From Rhizophagus irregularis (Eukaryota; Glomeromycota; Glomeromycetes; Glomerales; Glomeraceae): a stretch of 64,000 bases of DNA. The notes under the pieces were generated by a model that was not told where the DNA came from, searched no databases, and worked only from the letters and a program-made list of their open reading frames with translations. Both the position numbers and the translations under genes were made by a program. The stretch is from contig NC_089429.1 of assembly GCF_026210795.1 (NCBI RefSeq), forward strand, positions 6,357,001 through 6,421,000. The letters are read 5' to 3'. Positions 22,070 to 33,737 of the stretch are shown here, piece by piece (position 1 is the first letter of the stretch; the number at the start of each line of letters is the position of its first letter).

Positions 22070-22735
22070 ATGAGAAGTGATAGGAAACAAAAGGAGAAAT
22101 AGGACATGATGAGAGATGAAAGGGAGTGATGGGAGACGAAAAGAAGTGATGGGAGACGAAGAGGAGTGATGGGAGATGATAAGGAGTGATTGGAGACGAA
22201 AAGAAGTGATGAGAGACCAAAAGAAGTGATGGGAGATGAAAAGGAGCGATGGGAAATGAAAAGAAGTGATACGAAGATGAAGAGGAGTGATGGGAGTCGA
22301 TAAGGAGTGATTGGAGACGAAAAGAAGTGATAGGAAGATTAAGAGGAGTGATGGGAGACGAAAAGAAGTGATGAGAGACAAAGGGGAGTGATGGGAGATG
22401 ATAAGGAGTGATTGGAGACGAAAAGAAGTGATGGGAGACGAATAGAAGTGATGGGAGACGAAAAGGAGCGATGGAAATGAAAAGAAGTGATAGGAAGATG
22501 AAGAGGAGTGATGGGAGACGAAAAGAAGTGATGGGAGACAAAGAGGGAGACGATAAGAAGTGATGGGAGACGAAAAGGAGTGATGAGAGGCGAAAAGGAG
22601 TGATGGGAGACGAAAAGGAGTGATGAGAGGCGAAAAGGAGTGATGGGAGACGAAAAGGAGTGATGAGAGGCGAAAAGGAGTGATGGGAGACGAAAAGAAG
22701 TGAAGTGATGGGAAGATGAAGAGGAGTGATGGGAT
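22070..22735. repeat. GA-rich 20-bp minisatellite
   Basis: More than 30 imperfect copies of a 20-bp unit (AGTGATGGGAGACGAAAAGA and variants with AAGAGG, GAGAGGC or TAGGAAGATG). Near 22560-22690 two unit types alternate as a 40-bp higher-order repeat. The unit has no stop codon in any minus-strand frame, so long open frames on that strand (Ser, Pro, His, Leu and Phe rich) are by-products. It lies inside the sequence that splits the F-box pseudogene. Confidence 0.9.
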
Positions 22736-22759
22736 GGAATAATGAGAAGTAATACAAAA

Positions 22760-23245
22760 AATAAGAAAATGATCATAATAGGAGGTTGGGTAATGATAGA
22801 AAACTAAATAAAAAATAAAACCATAAAGTAAAAAAAAATGTAGTTAGTAAGAAACGAAATATGAGATAGAAACGAAATAAATAAAAATAAATAAAAATAA
22901 AATACATACCTTTATTAATTGTAGAACCGAAGGAACTAAAATATCTAAAAAAAAAATGGTGAAAAACGAAATATGAAACAGAAACAAAATAAAAAAAAAT
23001 AAAAAAATGAGTAAGAAACGAAACGTAAAGTGAAAAACAACTGAACCTTAATTGCAGAACCGGAAGGACTAAAGGACCTAAAAATAATGAAATAGAGTAT
23101 TAAGAAACAAAGTGTAAGTAGAATATAGTTAGAAATAAAATAAAAGAAAGAAGAATACCTTGAGACAGAAAGAACCGAGGAATCAAAAATATTAAATCTG
23201 TCACGTGATCGAAGACCCAGGCGACGCTTAGCAATTCCCATAATA
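22760..23245 (-). repeat. Micro-exon / mini-intron array (minus strand, three units)
   Basis: Reading minus, three exon-like pieces share CCTTCGGTTCTGCAATTAA-like sequence: one from ATGGGAATTGC near 23241 to a CAAG/GTATTC donor, one ending CAATTAAG/GTTCAG, and one ending AATAAAG/GTATGT. They are separated by T-rich intron-like parts with TTTTTAG acceptors, and the last carries TACTAAC. The layout matches the array at 6714-10640 but the exon words differ. A short ATG-led frame spans the first exon; coding is not shown. Confidence 0.5.
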
Positions 23246-23299
23246 AATTTATTTAAATTAGTTAAAATTTATTGTGTTAAGATCAAATTTTTAGAAATA

Positions 23300-23580
23300 T
23301 TTGGAATTAAATTATCTTTCTATTAATTTCTATCGACTTAATCATAAAATTGATTCAATTATATTACACAAATTCTTCCTAATAAATTAGAATATTAAAT
23401 ATAAATGATTTGGAAATATTTTTTAAAAATTCACAAAATATTTTTATTAAGAAATTATTAATCGGAAATCTGATAAATAGACTAAGTGAAGAAATTTTAT
23501 CTTGTATTAAGAAATACATTATGAAAGAAAAAAGGTTCGCATATCTGATATTTAGTTATGGATGAACTTTACCCTAATAA
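23300..23580 (+). pseudogene. F-box/LRR gene fragment (3' part of the split pseudogene)
   Basis: Broken frames encode LPNKLEY, then DLEIFFKNSQN and FIKKLLIGN, closely matching the C-terminal third of the intact F-box gene (LPSKLEY, DLEIFLKNSQN, FIKKLLIKN). Frame changes and stops are present. It continues the fragment at 20612-21135 in the same orientation, with about 2.1 kb of inserted repeats between. Confidence 0.7.
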
Positions 23581-24189
23581 TGAAATAAAACATCTGTTTG
23601 AATTAAAAGATGAAGTAGAATAATTTTAAATTTTATGTATTCAAGTTAAAAATTATCGTGATTTATGTATTAATGATTGTAATTTTATAAACGGATTATA
23701 TTAATTATGAACTTGCAGTCATCGAGAAATCTATAGATTATTTTAGTGAAAAAATGGATATTGATTGTGTTTGAAATAGTTTTATCATAAATATTGGTTT
23801 ATATTGACAAAAATAATTTTTTTTCTTTCTTGAACGCTTTTATTGTAATATAACTTTATTATTAATAAAAAAAAATGGAATAAATTAAAATAAGTATTAT
23901 ACTAATTACCTATGTAATTCGTTAATTTTTAATTTTAAGCAATTTTATTCTTACAAAAAATCAAAAAATCATAACTTTAGGAGACGACTGAGGCGTAATG
24001 TTTGATCTGTCATGTGAACATCATTTGATCATCATTATGGTCGCACAGAACAAATTTAATTTGTCCGGACTCCGGAGTTTATTTTCCGGTATTTATTTCC
24101 GTTTTTTTTTTTTAAAAAAAAAAAAGTTTTTAAACCCATTTTGTAAAAAATATCTAAAGTTACCTTAAAAAAAATTTCAATTATTAAAA
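23581..24189. other. Upstream region of the next F-box gene
   Basis: No gene. A TCCGGACTCCGGA word lies near 24063-24075, and T/A runs precede the start codon. No clear TATA element was identified. Confidence 0.4.
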
Positions 24190-25677
24190 ATGTCAAAGCT
24201 CAATAAAGATATTCTTTTCTTAATATCTCAAGAATTACAAGATGATTCGATATCCCTTTTTTCATGTCTAATGGTCAATAGACTTTGGTGTGAAACTGTA
24301 ATTCCAATTTTATGGAGGAATCCTTGGTGCTATGATATTGATTATTATAATAAAAATTATTTGTTTAAAATTATCGTTTCTTATTTGTCTGATGATATTA
24401 AAGAATTCTTAACGAGACAAGGAATTCAATTACTGACAGTCTCACGCCAACTACTTATGTTTGATTATTTATCTCTTTGTAGAAGCATTGATGCTCATAC
24501 TATAAATATTATAGCTTCTATTGGATCATCTTTAGCTTATAATAATTTTATTTTACAACAAGAATTTTATAATCTCTTTATGAAAAAATTCCCAGAATTA
24601 AAGTATTTGAATATGAGTACAATTAAACATCAAATATTTTATTTTCCAGAAGCTAAGCTTCGTTTTGAATCACTTTGTGAATTAAAATGCGACACATCAA
24701 TAGATTCTTCCTATTTTTATGGTTTGGCACGGCTATGTCAATATATACAGAGACTCATCATTGATAATGTAGATGAAAGCTCAGATAATCATGATGGGAT
24801 TGCTAAATTAATTAGAGTTCAAAAAAATTTAAAGTATTTTGAATGGAAAGATGATGATACTTTACGTATTTCTAGACCAGGCCGAGATCCTTACAAAGAG
24901 ATTGTTCTTGCAATAGAAAATAAGGTAGATACTATCAATCACTTAAAATTAGACTTCAATTACAGGAGTCCCACAAAGCATGATGTACTCCCGAAATTTT
25001 ATAAACTAAAAATATTGAGTGTTAGTTTTTATTATTTCAGCGAAGAACAATTAAAAATGTTAGTTTATCGTGATCTTGAGATCTTTGAAATAGATTGTTA
25101 CGAATTAAAAGCAGCTTATTTTATAATTGAAAATAGCGGAGGGCATCTAAAGAAAATTTGTTTAAGACCACCCTATGAGATTGATGGCCATGTAAGGAAT
25201 TTTGATGATAATTCCCTCATTTTTATTCGTAAAGTTTATGAAAGATGTCTTTCAATTGAATATCTACCTCTTATATTTCCACCATTAAAGCAGCATTTTA
25301 GTGAATTTGAAAAATTATTAAAAATTTGTCAAAATTTGAAGTCATTATTATTGGTTATACATGCAAATGATGTGATACCTGAAGAAAACCAACTTTTAGA
25401 AAATGGAGAAGAGTTATTAGAAATATTAATTAGATCAGCACCAACTAGCTTAAGAGAAATCAGATTTATTGGTGATGTTAAATTTTCTTTGGAAACCTTG
25501 GAAGAATTTTTAGAAAAATGGAGGGGCAGACCTGCACTTTCCATAATTACACCCAATTATATTCTAGGAGAAAAAAAATATAAAAAATTGATTAGTAAAT
25601 ACAAGAATAATGGAGTAATTAAAAATTTTAGTTGTGAATTTATTGAAAATGTAGTAAATATGGACTTTAAAATTTGA
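24190..25677 (+). CDS. F-box protein, 495 aa, single exon
   Basis: The protein opens MSKLNKDILFLISQEL and has an F-box at about residues 3-45 with the hallmark VNRLWCETVIPILWRNPW. Such an F-box binds Skp1 in SCF ubiquitin ligases. The rest (residues 100-480) is leucine-rich with irregular repeats (LVYRDLEIFEIDCYEL, LREIRFIGDVKFSLETLEEFLEKW), a presumed substrate-recognition solenoid. The frame is intact with no intron. It shares the N-terminal pattern (MSKL..DI..LI..EL, LVN+LWC, PILW) and C-terminal pattern with the gene at 52142-53569. The substrate is unknown. Gene families like this are expanded in arbuscular mycorrhizal fungi. Confidence 0.9.
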   Translation: MSKLNKDILFLISQELQDDSISLFSCLMVNRLWCETVIPILWRNPWCYDIDYYNKNYLFKIIVSYLSDDIKEFLTRQGIQLLTVSRQLLMFDYLSLCRSIDAHTINIIASIGSSLAYNNFILQQEFYNLFMKKFPELKYLNMSTIKHQIFYFPEAKLRFESLCELKCDTSIDSSYFYGLARLCQYIQRLIIDNVDESSDNHDGIAKLIRVQKNLKYFEWKDDDTLRISRPGRDPYKEIVLAIENKVDTINHLKLDFNYRSPTKHDVLPKFYKLKILSVSFYYFSEEQLKMLVYRDLEIFEIDCYELKAAYFIIENSGGHLKKICLRPPYEIDGHVRNFDDNSLIFIRKVYERCLSIEYLPLIFPPLKQHFSEFEKLLKICQNLKSLLLVIHANDVIPEENQLLENGEELLEILIRSAPTSLREIRFIGDVKFSLETLEEFLEKWRGRPALSIITPNYILGEKKYKKLISKYKNNGVIKNFSCEFIENVVNMDFKI

Positions 25678-26644
25678 GTATTATGTTATTATTTTATAAT
25701 GATGGTATTAAAAATATTTGATGATTATATATTTGAAAATGTCAAATGATGATTGTCACTACTGTGGTAATTTTCACCAGTCCAATTTTTTTAAATTTTA
25801 TAAGATTTAATATGGTATCAAGAAAATAATTAACTACACATATTAAAAAGTTACCTTGTATGTAAATTTATAAGAAGTAGAGATTTATCCAAGGTCAAAA
25901 AATGCTGTTTTCAGCAAAATTTTGATTTTTTTAATTTTTTTTCACTTTAATTTTTTTTTTTTTTGACAAACATTTTAAAAGTTTGTTATAGTTAACATCA
26001 AATTATTATTTGTTAAAATTTTTACGATCAGTATTTTTTAACTTTGGCAAAAATTATAAACTGGCATTTTAAATGGCCGGAATTAAATGGTAACAATCGC
26101 TGGTGGTGATAATCGGTAAGACTTAGTAACTATGAAATATGCTGTATTCTAATAAATAAAAATGATTATAAGTTTATACCTTTTTTTTTTTAAAATGTAT
26201 GCATGGTATTACACTATTAAAGCAGTAACCATACTATTCAGACTGCAAATGTATACATTAAAATAATAAGTTTATATCGTTCATTAAAAATCTATTATTA
26301 TATTTGTGAGTTTATTATGCAATTGGGACACTTCGCTTTATTCCTATTATCTAATTTTGTGCAGCTTATTAATAAATGTTGGTAATAAAATAATGGCATC
26401 ATACATGCTCGTTATGTAATAAATATTTTGTTAATAATAAATATTAAATTATAAAACTTAATTTAAAAGGTTTTAAAAATAAAACATATGAGAAAACAAT
26501 TTAAATTTGTAAATAGATTTACCAAGTGACGAAACATATTGCAATATATTATTTGTCATCACATCACAAGGTTAAGTCAACTTGAGGTTATACGTTGAAT
26601 AAGATACCCTAAAGTTATAAACAATAACTTAGCTATCAGAGAAA
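25678..26644. other. Intergenic, no gene seen
   Basis: AT-rich, with two related short words GCATGGTATTACACTATTAA and AGTAACCATACTATTCAGA near 26200-26240 that hint at a small hairpin. Confidence 0.4.
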
Positions 26645-26825
26645 AAAAAGGCACTCACCATAGTACCGCAGATCAATCTTATTACCGATCCAAGTCTAAA
26701 GGGCAAATGAATGAAAAAAAAACAGCAAAAAAATAATTAGAAAGAAATATTATTAAGAGTCAAAAAGGGCATTTACCATAATACCACAGCGTCAATCTGA
26801 TCGCTAATCTAGATCATATGATATA
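26645..26825 (-). repeat. Micro-exon repeat, two units (minus strand)
   Basis: Two copies of an exon-like word (ATCAGATTGACGCTGTGG then TATTATG, and AAGATTGATCTGCGG then TACTATG) each run into a GTAAATGCC or GTGAGTGCC donor. They are separated by about 90 nt of T-rich sequence with a CCCTTTAG acceptor. This is the same arrangement as the larger arrays in this window but with a different exon. Confidence 0.5.
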
Positions 26826-27275
26826 TTAATAATAATTTGTTTGATTTGTTTAACACAGGATGTTAATTACACATTTCATTTCTCGGCTAGTAGAATTCAT
26901 AGAATTTCACGATTCAAGTAGATAAATTTTTGGATTTGTATAATAAAATTATGCTATGTTATATGAATTTTTTTAAATTTTTTGATCATGTGCATTGGAA
27001 AAAATAGAGCAATATCTATTTTGGCTTATATACAATTATTTGTAAAATACTATTGCGTAATAGCCAAATGTATTAAAAAATTTTTACTTGCAAAAAAAAT
27101 GTGATTAATAAATTTTTTTTTGAGCATTCATATTACCGTACTATTTTTTCTTAAAAATTTTTTTATTATGAATATTACATTTATTTATAAATACATTCAT
27201 TATCTTACACTAATACAGGTTTCTAAATGCTTTATTTACGTACTGCCATCACCTACACGCCACACCTCCGTCTTT

Positions 27276-28877
27276 TTAAACAAAATCATACACAGTAATA
27301 TATAAATCACAGTATTCATGAACTATAATATTATGTAATTTAAATTCATTTACTACAGTTTTAAACCAAAACAAATCAAGCCCATCAAAAATAGCTAAAT
27401 ATTTAACCCTTTTCGGCTTCATAATATATTCCTTCATACAATTTATAAAAAGCTTTTTATCATTATACACTCCCATATTTTTAATTAATAATTTCTTAAT
27501 AAAAGTATTTTGTGAATTTTTTAAAAATATTTCCAGATCACTTATAATAAATGGAAGAGATAAACATAAATATTCTAATTTAGAAGGAAGAACCTGTCCT
27601 AAATTCTGTAATACAGTTAAACTTAATCCTTTATAAATAGTATCTTCGTATAAATTTACTTCAATTGTGATATAATTAATAGTATTTTGATTATTTTTAA
27701 TGAATAGATAAATATCTTTATAATTAGGAAAACCAAAATCAAAATATTTAATATTTTTACAATATCTCATAATAAATTCAAATAATTGTTGTTTTTGTTT
27801 ATCATATTTACCATAAGTAAATCCAAATCCAAAATTTTCTAAACATTCACAAAATTTTTGTAATAATAATAATAATGACTGAATATGTAATATTTCATCC
27901 AAAAACAAAGATTTCAATTTAAGAGGTTTAATAACCTTAATAATTTGTTGAACAAAATCAAAATTTAAAGATCGACAATAACAAATATGAATGGATTCTA
28001 AAACATTCAATTGATTAAAAACCTCTTGTAAGACACCAAGTATATTTGTAAAATCAATGTAACAAAATATAATTGTATTTAAAGTATTTGAACAATTATA
28101 ATTTTTTAATGATAAAAATGTTTTATATAAAATAGGATCTAATTCAAATGAAATTTGTTTGAGATTATGTTGTGAAATAATTATTTGTAATATATAGTTT
28201 TTAAATAATGTAATATCATTGATACTACATTTAGTAAAATTAAAAAACATTGATGAGATTGAATTGCAATTAGAATATAAAAATTCCAAAAGTGAAATAA
28301 TATTTTGAGATAAAAAAGCATCACAGAATATTACTAAATTTCTGATATTGCATGTAAGATTTGGATTTTGTAAAATTAAATCTATATTATCATTGAAATT
28401 TTTACAATTTTTACCCTTAGATATTACAATTTCAAAAGTATGTAAATTTCCTTCATTTTCAATGAACACTTCAAATAATGACCTATAAACTAAGTATCCT
28501 ATCATATCATCGGTTATATCCAATAAAGCTCTCATCCAATAAATAATAGAACGACGAATTTTATTCGTATCTAAGTTTTTAATGAAACTGGGATAATTGA
28601 ATAATGTATTTGAAGATAATACATTATTACTAATTCCATATTCAATAAGCTTTGCTTTGTTATCTTCATTTAAAAAGCATAAATAAGTAGCAATACAACG
28701 ATAATGATGAGCAGGAACTGAAAATGGATCTTCCCATAATAATGGAATTGCTAAACGACACCATAATCTATTAACTAATATACATGAGTACAATGTTGAC
28801 AAATCTTTTCTAAAATTTTGTATAATTTCATATAATAATTCAGGTAAATTTCCTGAAAATATTTTTGAGCATGCCAT
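27276..28877 (-). CDS. F-box protein, 533 aa, single exon
   Basis: The chosen start gives MACSKIFSGNLPELLYEII; an ATG 13 codons further upstream is in frame but the MACSKIF start resembles the paralogous remnants here. The F-box covers about residues 8-50 (LVNRLWCRLAIPLLWEDPF). The rest is leucine-rich repeat-like with many Asn and Ile (residues 150-500), for example VLESIHICYC, PLKLKSLFLDE and KLEYLCLSLPF. The frame is intact. Pseudogene copies of this subfamily lie at 20612-23580 and 43606-44760, showing local expansion. The role is inferred as SCF substrate adaptor; the target is unknown. Confidence 0.9.
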   Translation of the reverse strand: MACSKIFSGNLPELLYEIIQNFRKDLSTLYSCILVNRLWCRLAIPLLWEDPFSVPAHHYRCIATYLCFLNEDNKAKLIEYGISNNVLSSNTLFNYPSFIKNLDTNKIRRSIIYWMRALLDITDDMIGYLVYRSLFEVFIENEGNLHTFEIVISKGKNCKNFNDNIDLILQNPNLTCNIRNLVIFCDAFLSQNIISLLEFLYSNCNSISSMFFNFTKCSINDITLFKNYILQIIISQHNLKQISFELDPILYKTFLSLKNYNCSNTLNTIIFCYIDFTNILGVLQEVFNQLNVLESIHICYCRSLNFDFVQQIIKVIKPLKLKSLFLDEILHIQSLLLLLQKFCECLENFGFGFTYGKYDKQKQQLFEFIMRYCKNIKYFDFGFPNYKDIYLFIKNNQNTINYITIEVNLYEDTIYKGLSLTVLQNLGQVLPSKLEYLCLSLPFIISDLEIFLKNSQNTFIKKLLIKNMGVYNDKKLFINCMKEYIMKPKRVKYLAIFDGLDLFWFKTVVNEFKLHNIIVHEYCDLYITVYDFV

Positions 28878-28973
28878 GTCGGATTGTCGGTAAAGGAAAT
28901 GGGAGTTTGCTTTCATTTCGAAATGAAATATGTTTATAAATTTTTGGAGTCGTACAATTTATTTAGTTATTCC

Positions 28974-29045
28974 ATAAAAAGACAACAAAAGAATCACAAA
29001 TAACATGCTATAAAAAGACAACAAAAGAATCACAAATAACATGTA
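28974..29045. repeat. 36-bp perfect tandem duplication upstream of an F-box gene
   Basis: ATAAAAAGACAACAAAAGA followed by ATCACAAATAACATG occurs twice in a row with period 36, about 100 bp upstream of the start of the F-box gene at 28877. It duplicates part of the putative promoter. Confidence 0.8.
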
Positions 29046-30639
29046 AATCATTCCTATCGGGCAGATGGTAATTCCGGCTGCCGATCTCTAATTTTGTTTC
29101 AACATATGATATTTAAAAATTCCTAACTTTTATAAGCAAGTTTATTGTCCAATAAAAAATTACTACGTGATTTCAAGTTCTAGTTAGAATTTCGTATATA
29201 TATCACGTTATTTTTATTTTCAAAATTATATGATCTCAATTGAAAATTAAATTCAACTATTATTCAACTTAACGAATTAAGACATTTAACGAAATTATGA
29301 CTTCATCAAATTCAAATATATTGACATATATTGAAAAATATATGATCAATTAATATAGAGAAATTACCAAAAAAAGTATCAATGTTCATATTTATTAAGA
29401 ATTTGTCAATTATAAATTTTCTTATTTTTATTTGATAAACATTAAAGTTTATTTTACATATATCACTTGTAACATTCTTTTTATATTGTAATAATAAAAT
29501 GGAAATTATAAATATTACCCAATTAATAATTAATTTCATTATGTTAGACAACATAGACTGGATTTGTGTAATTTTATCAATTTCATCACTAGGAAATGTT
29601 ATTTAGTAATTTTTTCATTCATTATATATGAATACAATTAAATTTATGATGTACGTGCATACATGATTCTTAAAAATGTAATGTACTAATTATATATTTA
29701 GTAATTGCATTGCACATAAATTTTTTTTTTAGAACAATTATGCTGTTACGCATGATTTTTTTTTTTTTTCAAAGAAATGTAGAAATGTACTAAGAATAAA
29801 TTTACTTTTAATTTAATATACAATTTTTTTATAAGTAATTTTGAATTTTTTTTTTTATTTTAAATGTGATGTCTATATTTAAAACAATTGAACCATATGC
29901 ATGAGACTTTTAACAATTTAAATGGTGGTATTGTCAATTTTATTTATAAATTGATATTTTACAATAAATAATACCAAATTCCATTAATTCTTACATTTTT
30001 ATAATACTCAGCCGATTAACTTTAAATTTTATGACAATACAATAATATTTGTAATAATCCTTTTAATATTCTAATCATAACCATACATATATTATTTTAT
30101 ATTCATTTATATTAAAAACTCACTGTACCTAAAGTACACTAGTTAAAGTATTATAATAAAATTTATAATATTAGGCAGCATAATTACTAGAGTTTCGTCT
30201 CAATTTTTCCAGAATTTATAATTGCAAAATCTTCTTGAATTTCTATTTCCTTGTATTTTTTTTATTTACAAAATATGTGCTAATTACTTACCATTAATTT
30301 TTATTTATCAATGGTAAATTTTCCTCCAAATTCCATTTCAAAATCTTATATAATGATCTATACATCTTACATCAATAAATTCTTTTAGTCTGTATTGAGT
30401 ATATTCATTAAATAAGCTAAAATCAAAAATAAATAGCATAAATATCCAGAGTCACTGGATTTATTTATGGTAGCTTTTGTCATGGCGAAAAAAATGGCAA
30501 AAATAACGTATAAAAGTGGTGAAAAAAAAATTGGCTTATGAAAAAGAAAAGAGAGTTTTTGTCAAAAAGAATAAAAATAAAAATGAAAGTTGAATTTCTT
30601 TGAAGATCAATTCATCATTTATCTCTTCAGTATGTTTTG
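29046..30639. other. Intergenic, no supported gene
   Basis: AT-rich. An 80-codon minus-strand frame (29312-29554) has a hydrophobic start but low-complexity composition and is not called. Confidence 0.45.
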
Positions 30640-31430
30640 ACAGAGATAGCATTTACATCAAAACCAGGTAACTAAAGAATCTAGATACTGTACCAAGATG
30701 TTATGTTCAATGTCTTTACAGATTTTGCTCCTGATTTTATGCCATCCATTATGAGCTAAATCAAGAAGCAGATTGGTTACATCCATATATATTCATCTTC
30801 TATAACTTTTGATATTAATTATATATAGGCTAACATATAAAATATAATAATTTGATTTTAGGTAATTAACCAACTGAAATAATTGAATGAAAGTGTTTGA
30901 AAAACTAATGATCCAAATCTGGGTTGATAGAAAAGTATTAATGCATAGAAATAATTTAAACTATCTATGATTGAATTATAAGTGCCTTTAAAATTAAAAT
31001 TTGGACCAAAGACCTGATAAAATTCATTATGGTGAATGGATGGTAATCTGGTATTTAGTAAATCTTACTATAAAAATTAATACATTAAAAAGTTCATTCT
31101 CCGTATAATTAGATATGCTTCTGAAATTATCTAAGTTGTTCCTGTCAGTGTTGAAGTTGCTCCCATCAGTATTAAAGTTGCTCCTGGCTGTGCTAACATT
31201 GACAACATTTTATAATATTAGATAAGTCTCTTATAGGGATGATTCTACACCATTTCTTTATTTGTAAATCCTGTAGGTATTTCCGTGTTAATGAATTGTA
31301 TACTTATAGCATACATATTTTTCCATTCTGCAGAATCAATTGATATAAAAATTAAAATTTTATTTAATGTATCCTTTTTGTAAGGAGTTGATTTTTGATG
31401 AGATTTTTTGGGAAGATTGTAAACCATGAT
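30640..31430 (-). pseudogene. Unidentified degraded coding region
   Basis: Three minus-strand stretches look coding: MVYNLPKKSHQKSTPYKKD with about 40 further codons (31427-31245), a stretch with the repeated word SNFNTDGSNFNTDRNNLDN (31200-31030), and VTNLLLDLAHNGWHKIRSK with about 25 further codons (30795-30670). Stops and frame changes separate them. Direct 21-bp repeats (GTTGCTCCCATCAGTATTAAA type) underlie the SNFNTD motif. I do not recognise the family; a transposable-element origin is possible. Confidence 0.3.
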
Positions 31431-32900
31431 GATTGATGGATAAACAACATAATTAATAATTTGATTGATATTATTTAAGTGGTTAATAATTATTATTATT
31501 TTCTCTACTTTTTAATTTAATGAAATATAATTTTTTGTTAGACAAAAATCAATGAACTTCAGGCTTATTTATATTTAAATATTTTTTTTTTTTCACAGCA
31601 AATTGAACGAATAAGAAATCTACACGTTTAATTTTTCCAATCAAGGTCACATCCAAAACTTTGCCACATAATATTGACAAAGCCTGAAATTGCGGAAAGC
31701 TGTGCAAAAATCACAGCCACAATAATTTAAATTATCTAAAAAAGAAAAAAATCGGGTAGAAAAAAATCAACGATCTGCAGGCGATCAATTTGAATGCGCA
31801 CATGATTCTGACCATAAATTGTCACAGGGTTTTATATTATGGCACGGGTTTTATTTTACACCATTCTAGTTATTTAGAAGCCGAATAAATAATTAATATT
31901 TAATAATAAAAGGTCTTTTCAAAAACTTGGTAGTTTTACTCCTAAGTTTGTTAAAAAACTTTCAATATTATTTAATAAAGTAAAATACAATAATATAAAA
32001 AATAGTGCAGAATAATAATAAAAAGAATAATAATCTTTCATAAACGTAAAAACATGCATATCGATATATTTACTTGTTGGTGGCGCTTTTGTAGTGGTTG
32101 TTTTCAATTATTGAACACGTTTTGGTATAGTAGAAAACAAGTTCCGTATAAAAGATATATAAGCCAGTAAAGCCACTTTTAAGCCCCATCCTTATTTCAA
32201 TCAACTGGCAAACAAATATATAATTTTAATAATCACAAGGGTTTAATAATTGAATTTGTATCAAATTTACATCCTTCATAACCAAAAAAAAAATTATTAT
32301 TATTTCAATATTGAATCTAAATAGAGAGTAATACTAATAATGTGAAATTCAGAAATTTTATTAGATCATGAAAATTCTCTAATGTGAAAATACATTGTTA
32401 ATCAAACCTTGAATACTTAAGAACAAAGAAACAATTTTTTTTTTAGATATTAATTATTTTTCCTTCTCAGGTATTAAACATTGCTTTAGAATGGAAAAAA
32501 AGTTTTCCATGCATTGAAATAATATGTAAGCCACTCATAAGCCCTTATCTCCAGCAGATATCGTTAATAGTAATCCTATCATTGATCATTAAATTTGAAA
32601 ATATCTAGAACGTCCAGTAAATGTACCGAAATATGAAGATTTCAGACATTATCAAGACATTATCCGGACAATGAGGACAAATTTTTCCGAATTCTTGTTT
32701 CATAAGGTTGTTAATTAAACATTTTTTTCTTTATTTTATTGGTTTTTTAACAAAGTAATTAAGTATTCCTTTACTTTTTGTCATTTCTTTATTTTTTGAA
32801 AATTTTTTTCGACAACCCGCTACTCTTGATTCCTAAAATAATATAATGTATCGCTACTAAAGCAAGTTTATTTTTTCTTTTAAGAATAAGTAAAATATTG
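31431..32900. other. Intergenic, no supported gene
   Basis: A good TATA-like CCGTATAAAAGATATATAAG lies at about 32142, but no reading frame follows it. The rest is AT-rich. Confidence 0.4.
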
Positions 32901-33162
32901 CCCTATAAAAAGGAATGTTTGGAAAATTTACGTAAAATAAATGTAAAATGTACAATAAACATAAAATGTCTATAGAATGTCCATAAAATATATAGAAAAT
33001 ATACAAAATGTGCTCACTTTATACAAAACGTACAAAAAAGTATATGAGCCCTCTTTGCATATTTCCTATGTATTTTATGGACATTTTATAGATATTTTAT
33101 GTGCACTGTACATTTTACATTTATTTTATATATGTTATTATGAGTGTTCCTTTTTTATAGGG
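32901..33162. mobile_element. Foldback MITE, CCCTATAAAAA ends
   Basis: Arms of about 110 bp are inverted copies. Both begin CCCTATAAAAA and share TAAAATAAATGTAAAATGTA, then ATGTCCATAAAAT and ATAGAAA/ATAGGAAATAT. No coding capacity. The target duplication is not clear. Confidence 0.7.
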
Positions 33163-33670
33163 ATGTTCTTAAGTCAAGTAATTAATAAAAAATTAGATAT
33201 ATTTACTCACACTGAATCCGGACAATAATTTGGTAGTAGTGACTTTATTTTGTATGAATAAATTAATGGGACAAATCAGTTATAAAAATTAACTTAATAG
33301 CTTGTTTTTTTGTAGAATAAATTGAAAATTTTCAAGCTATGAAAGATTGATTGGCTAATAAATAATCTTCATGATATATGCAGTGTGTCAGTATTTATTT
33401 ACTTGAAAATTGTATCAGTTATTACAAATTTTACAAGCTAAACAAATGATACATTATTGTTTTTTATTCATCATGATAAAAAATTTTCCCTTCATTTACT
33501 GTAATTAATACAATTCTATGAGTTTTATAGGATAGAACAAATTACTATTAACCTGTATTATGTACTTTTAAATGATATCTAGAAATTTAAAGATTATCTT
33601 GTCAAAAATTTGATACCATTTTATTCCATAATAAAGAACGAAATTATTACTTGAAATATAAAATAATTAC

Positions 33671-33737
33671 ACTATAAAAAAAATTCTGGAAAAAACTCTG
33701 ATAAAATCATTTTTTCTGAAAATTTTTTATAGGGTTA
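33671..33737. mobile_element. Very short hairpin MITE
   Basis: A 67-bp sequence with ends CACTATAAAAAAAATTCTGG and, inverted, CCCTATAAAAAATTTTCAG. The left end matches sequence at about 12449, so a dispersed family is likely. Confidence 0.5.

Noticed and set aside
21993-22776. Three overlapping long minus-strand frames rich in Ser, Pro, His and Leu
   Set aside because: They are created by a stop-free 20-bp minisatellite unit and have no conserved domain.
29312-29554. 80-codon minus-strand frame with hydrophobic start
   Set aside because: Ile/Asn/Phe-rich low-complexity make-up as expected for AT-rich DNA; no downstream exon or homology seen.
32130-32200. Strong TATA-like promoter (CCGTATAAAAG)
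   Set aside because: No gene follows in either direction within a plausible distance.
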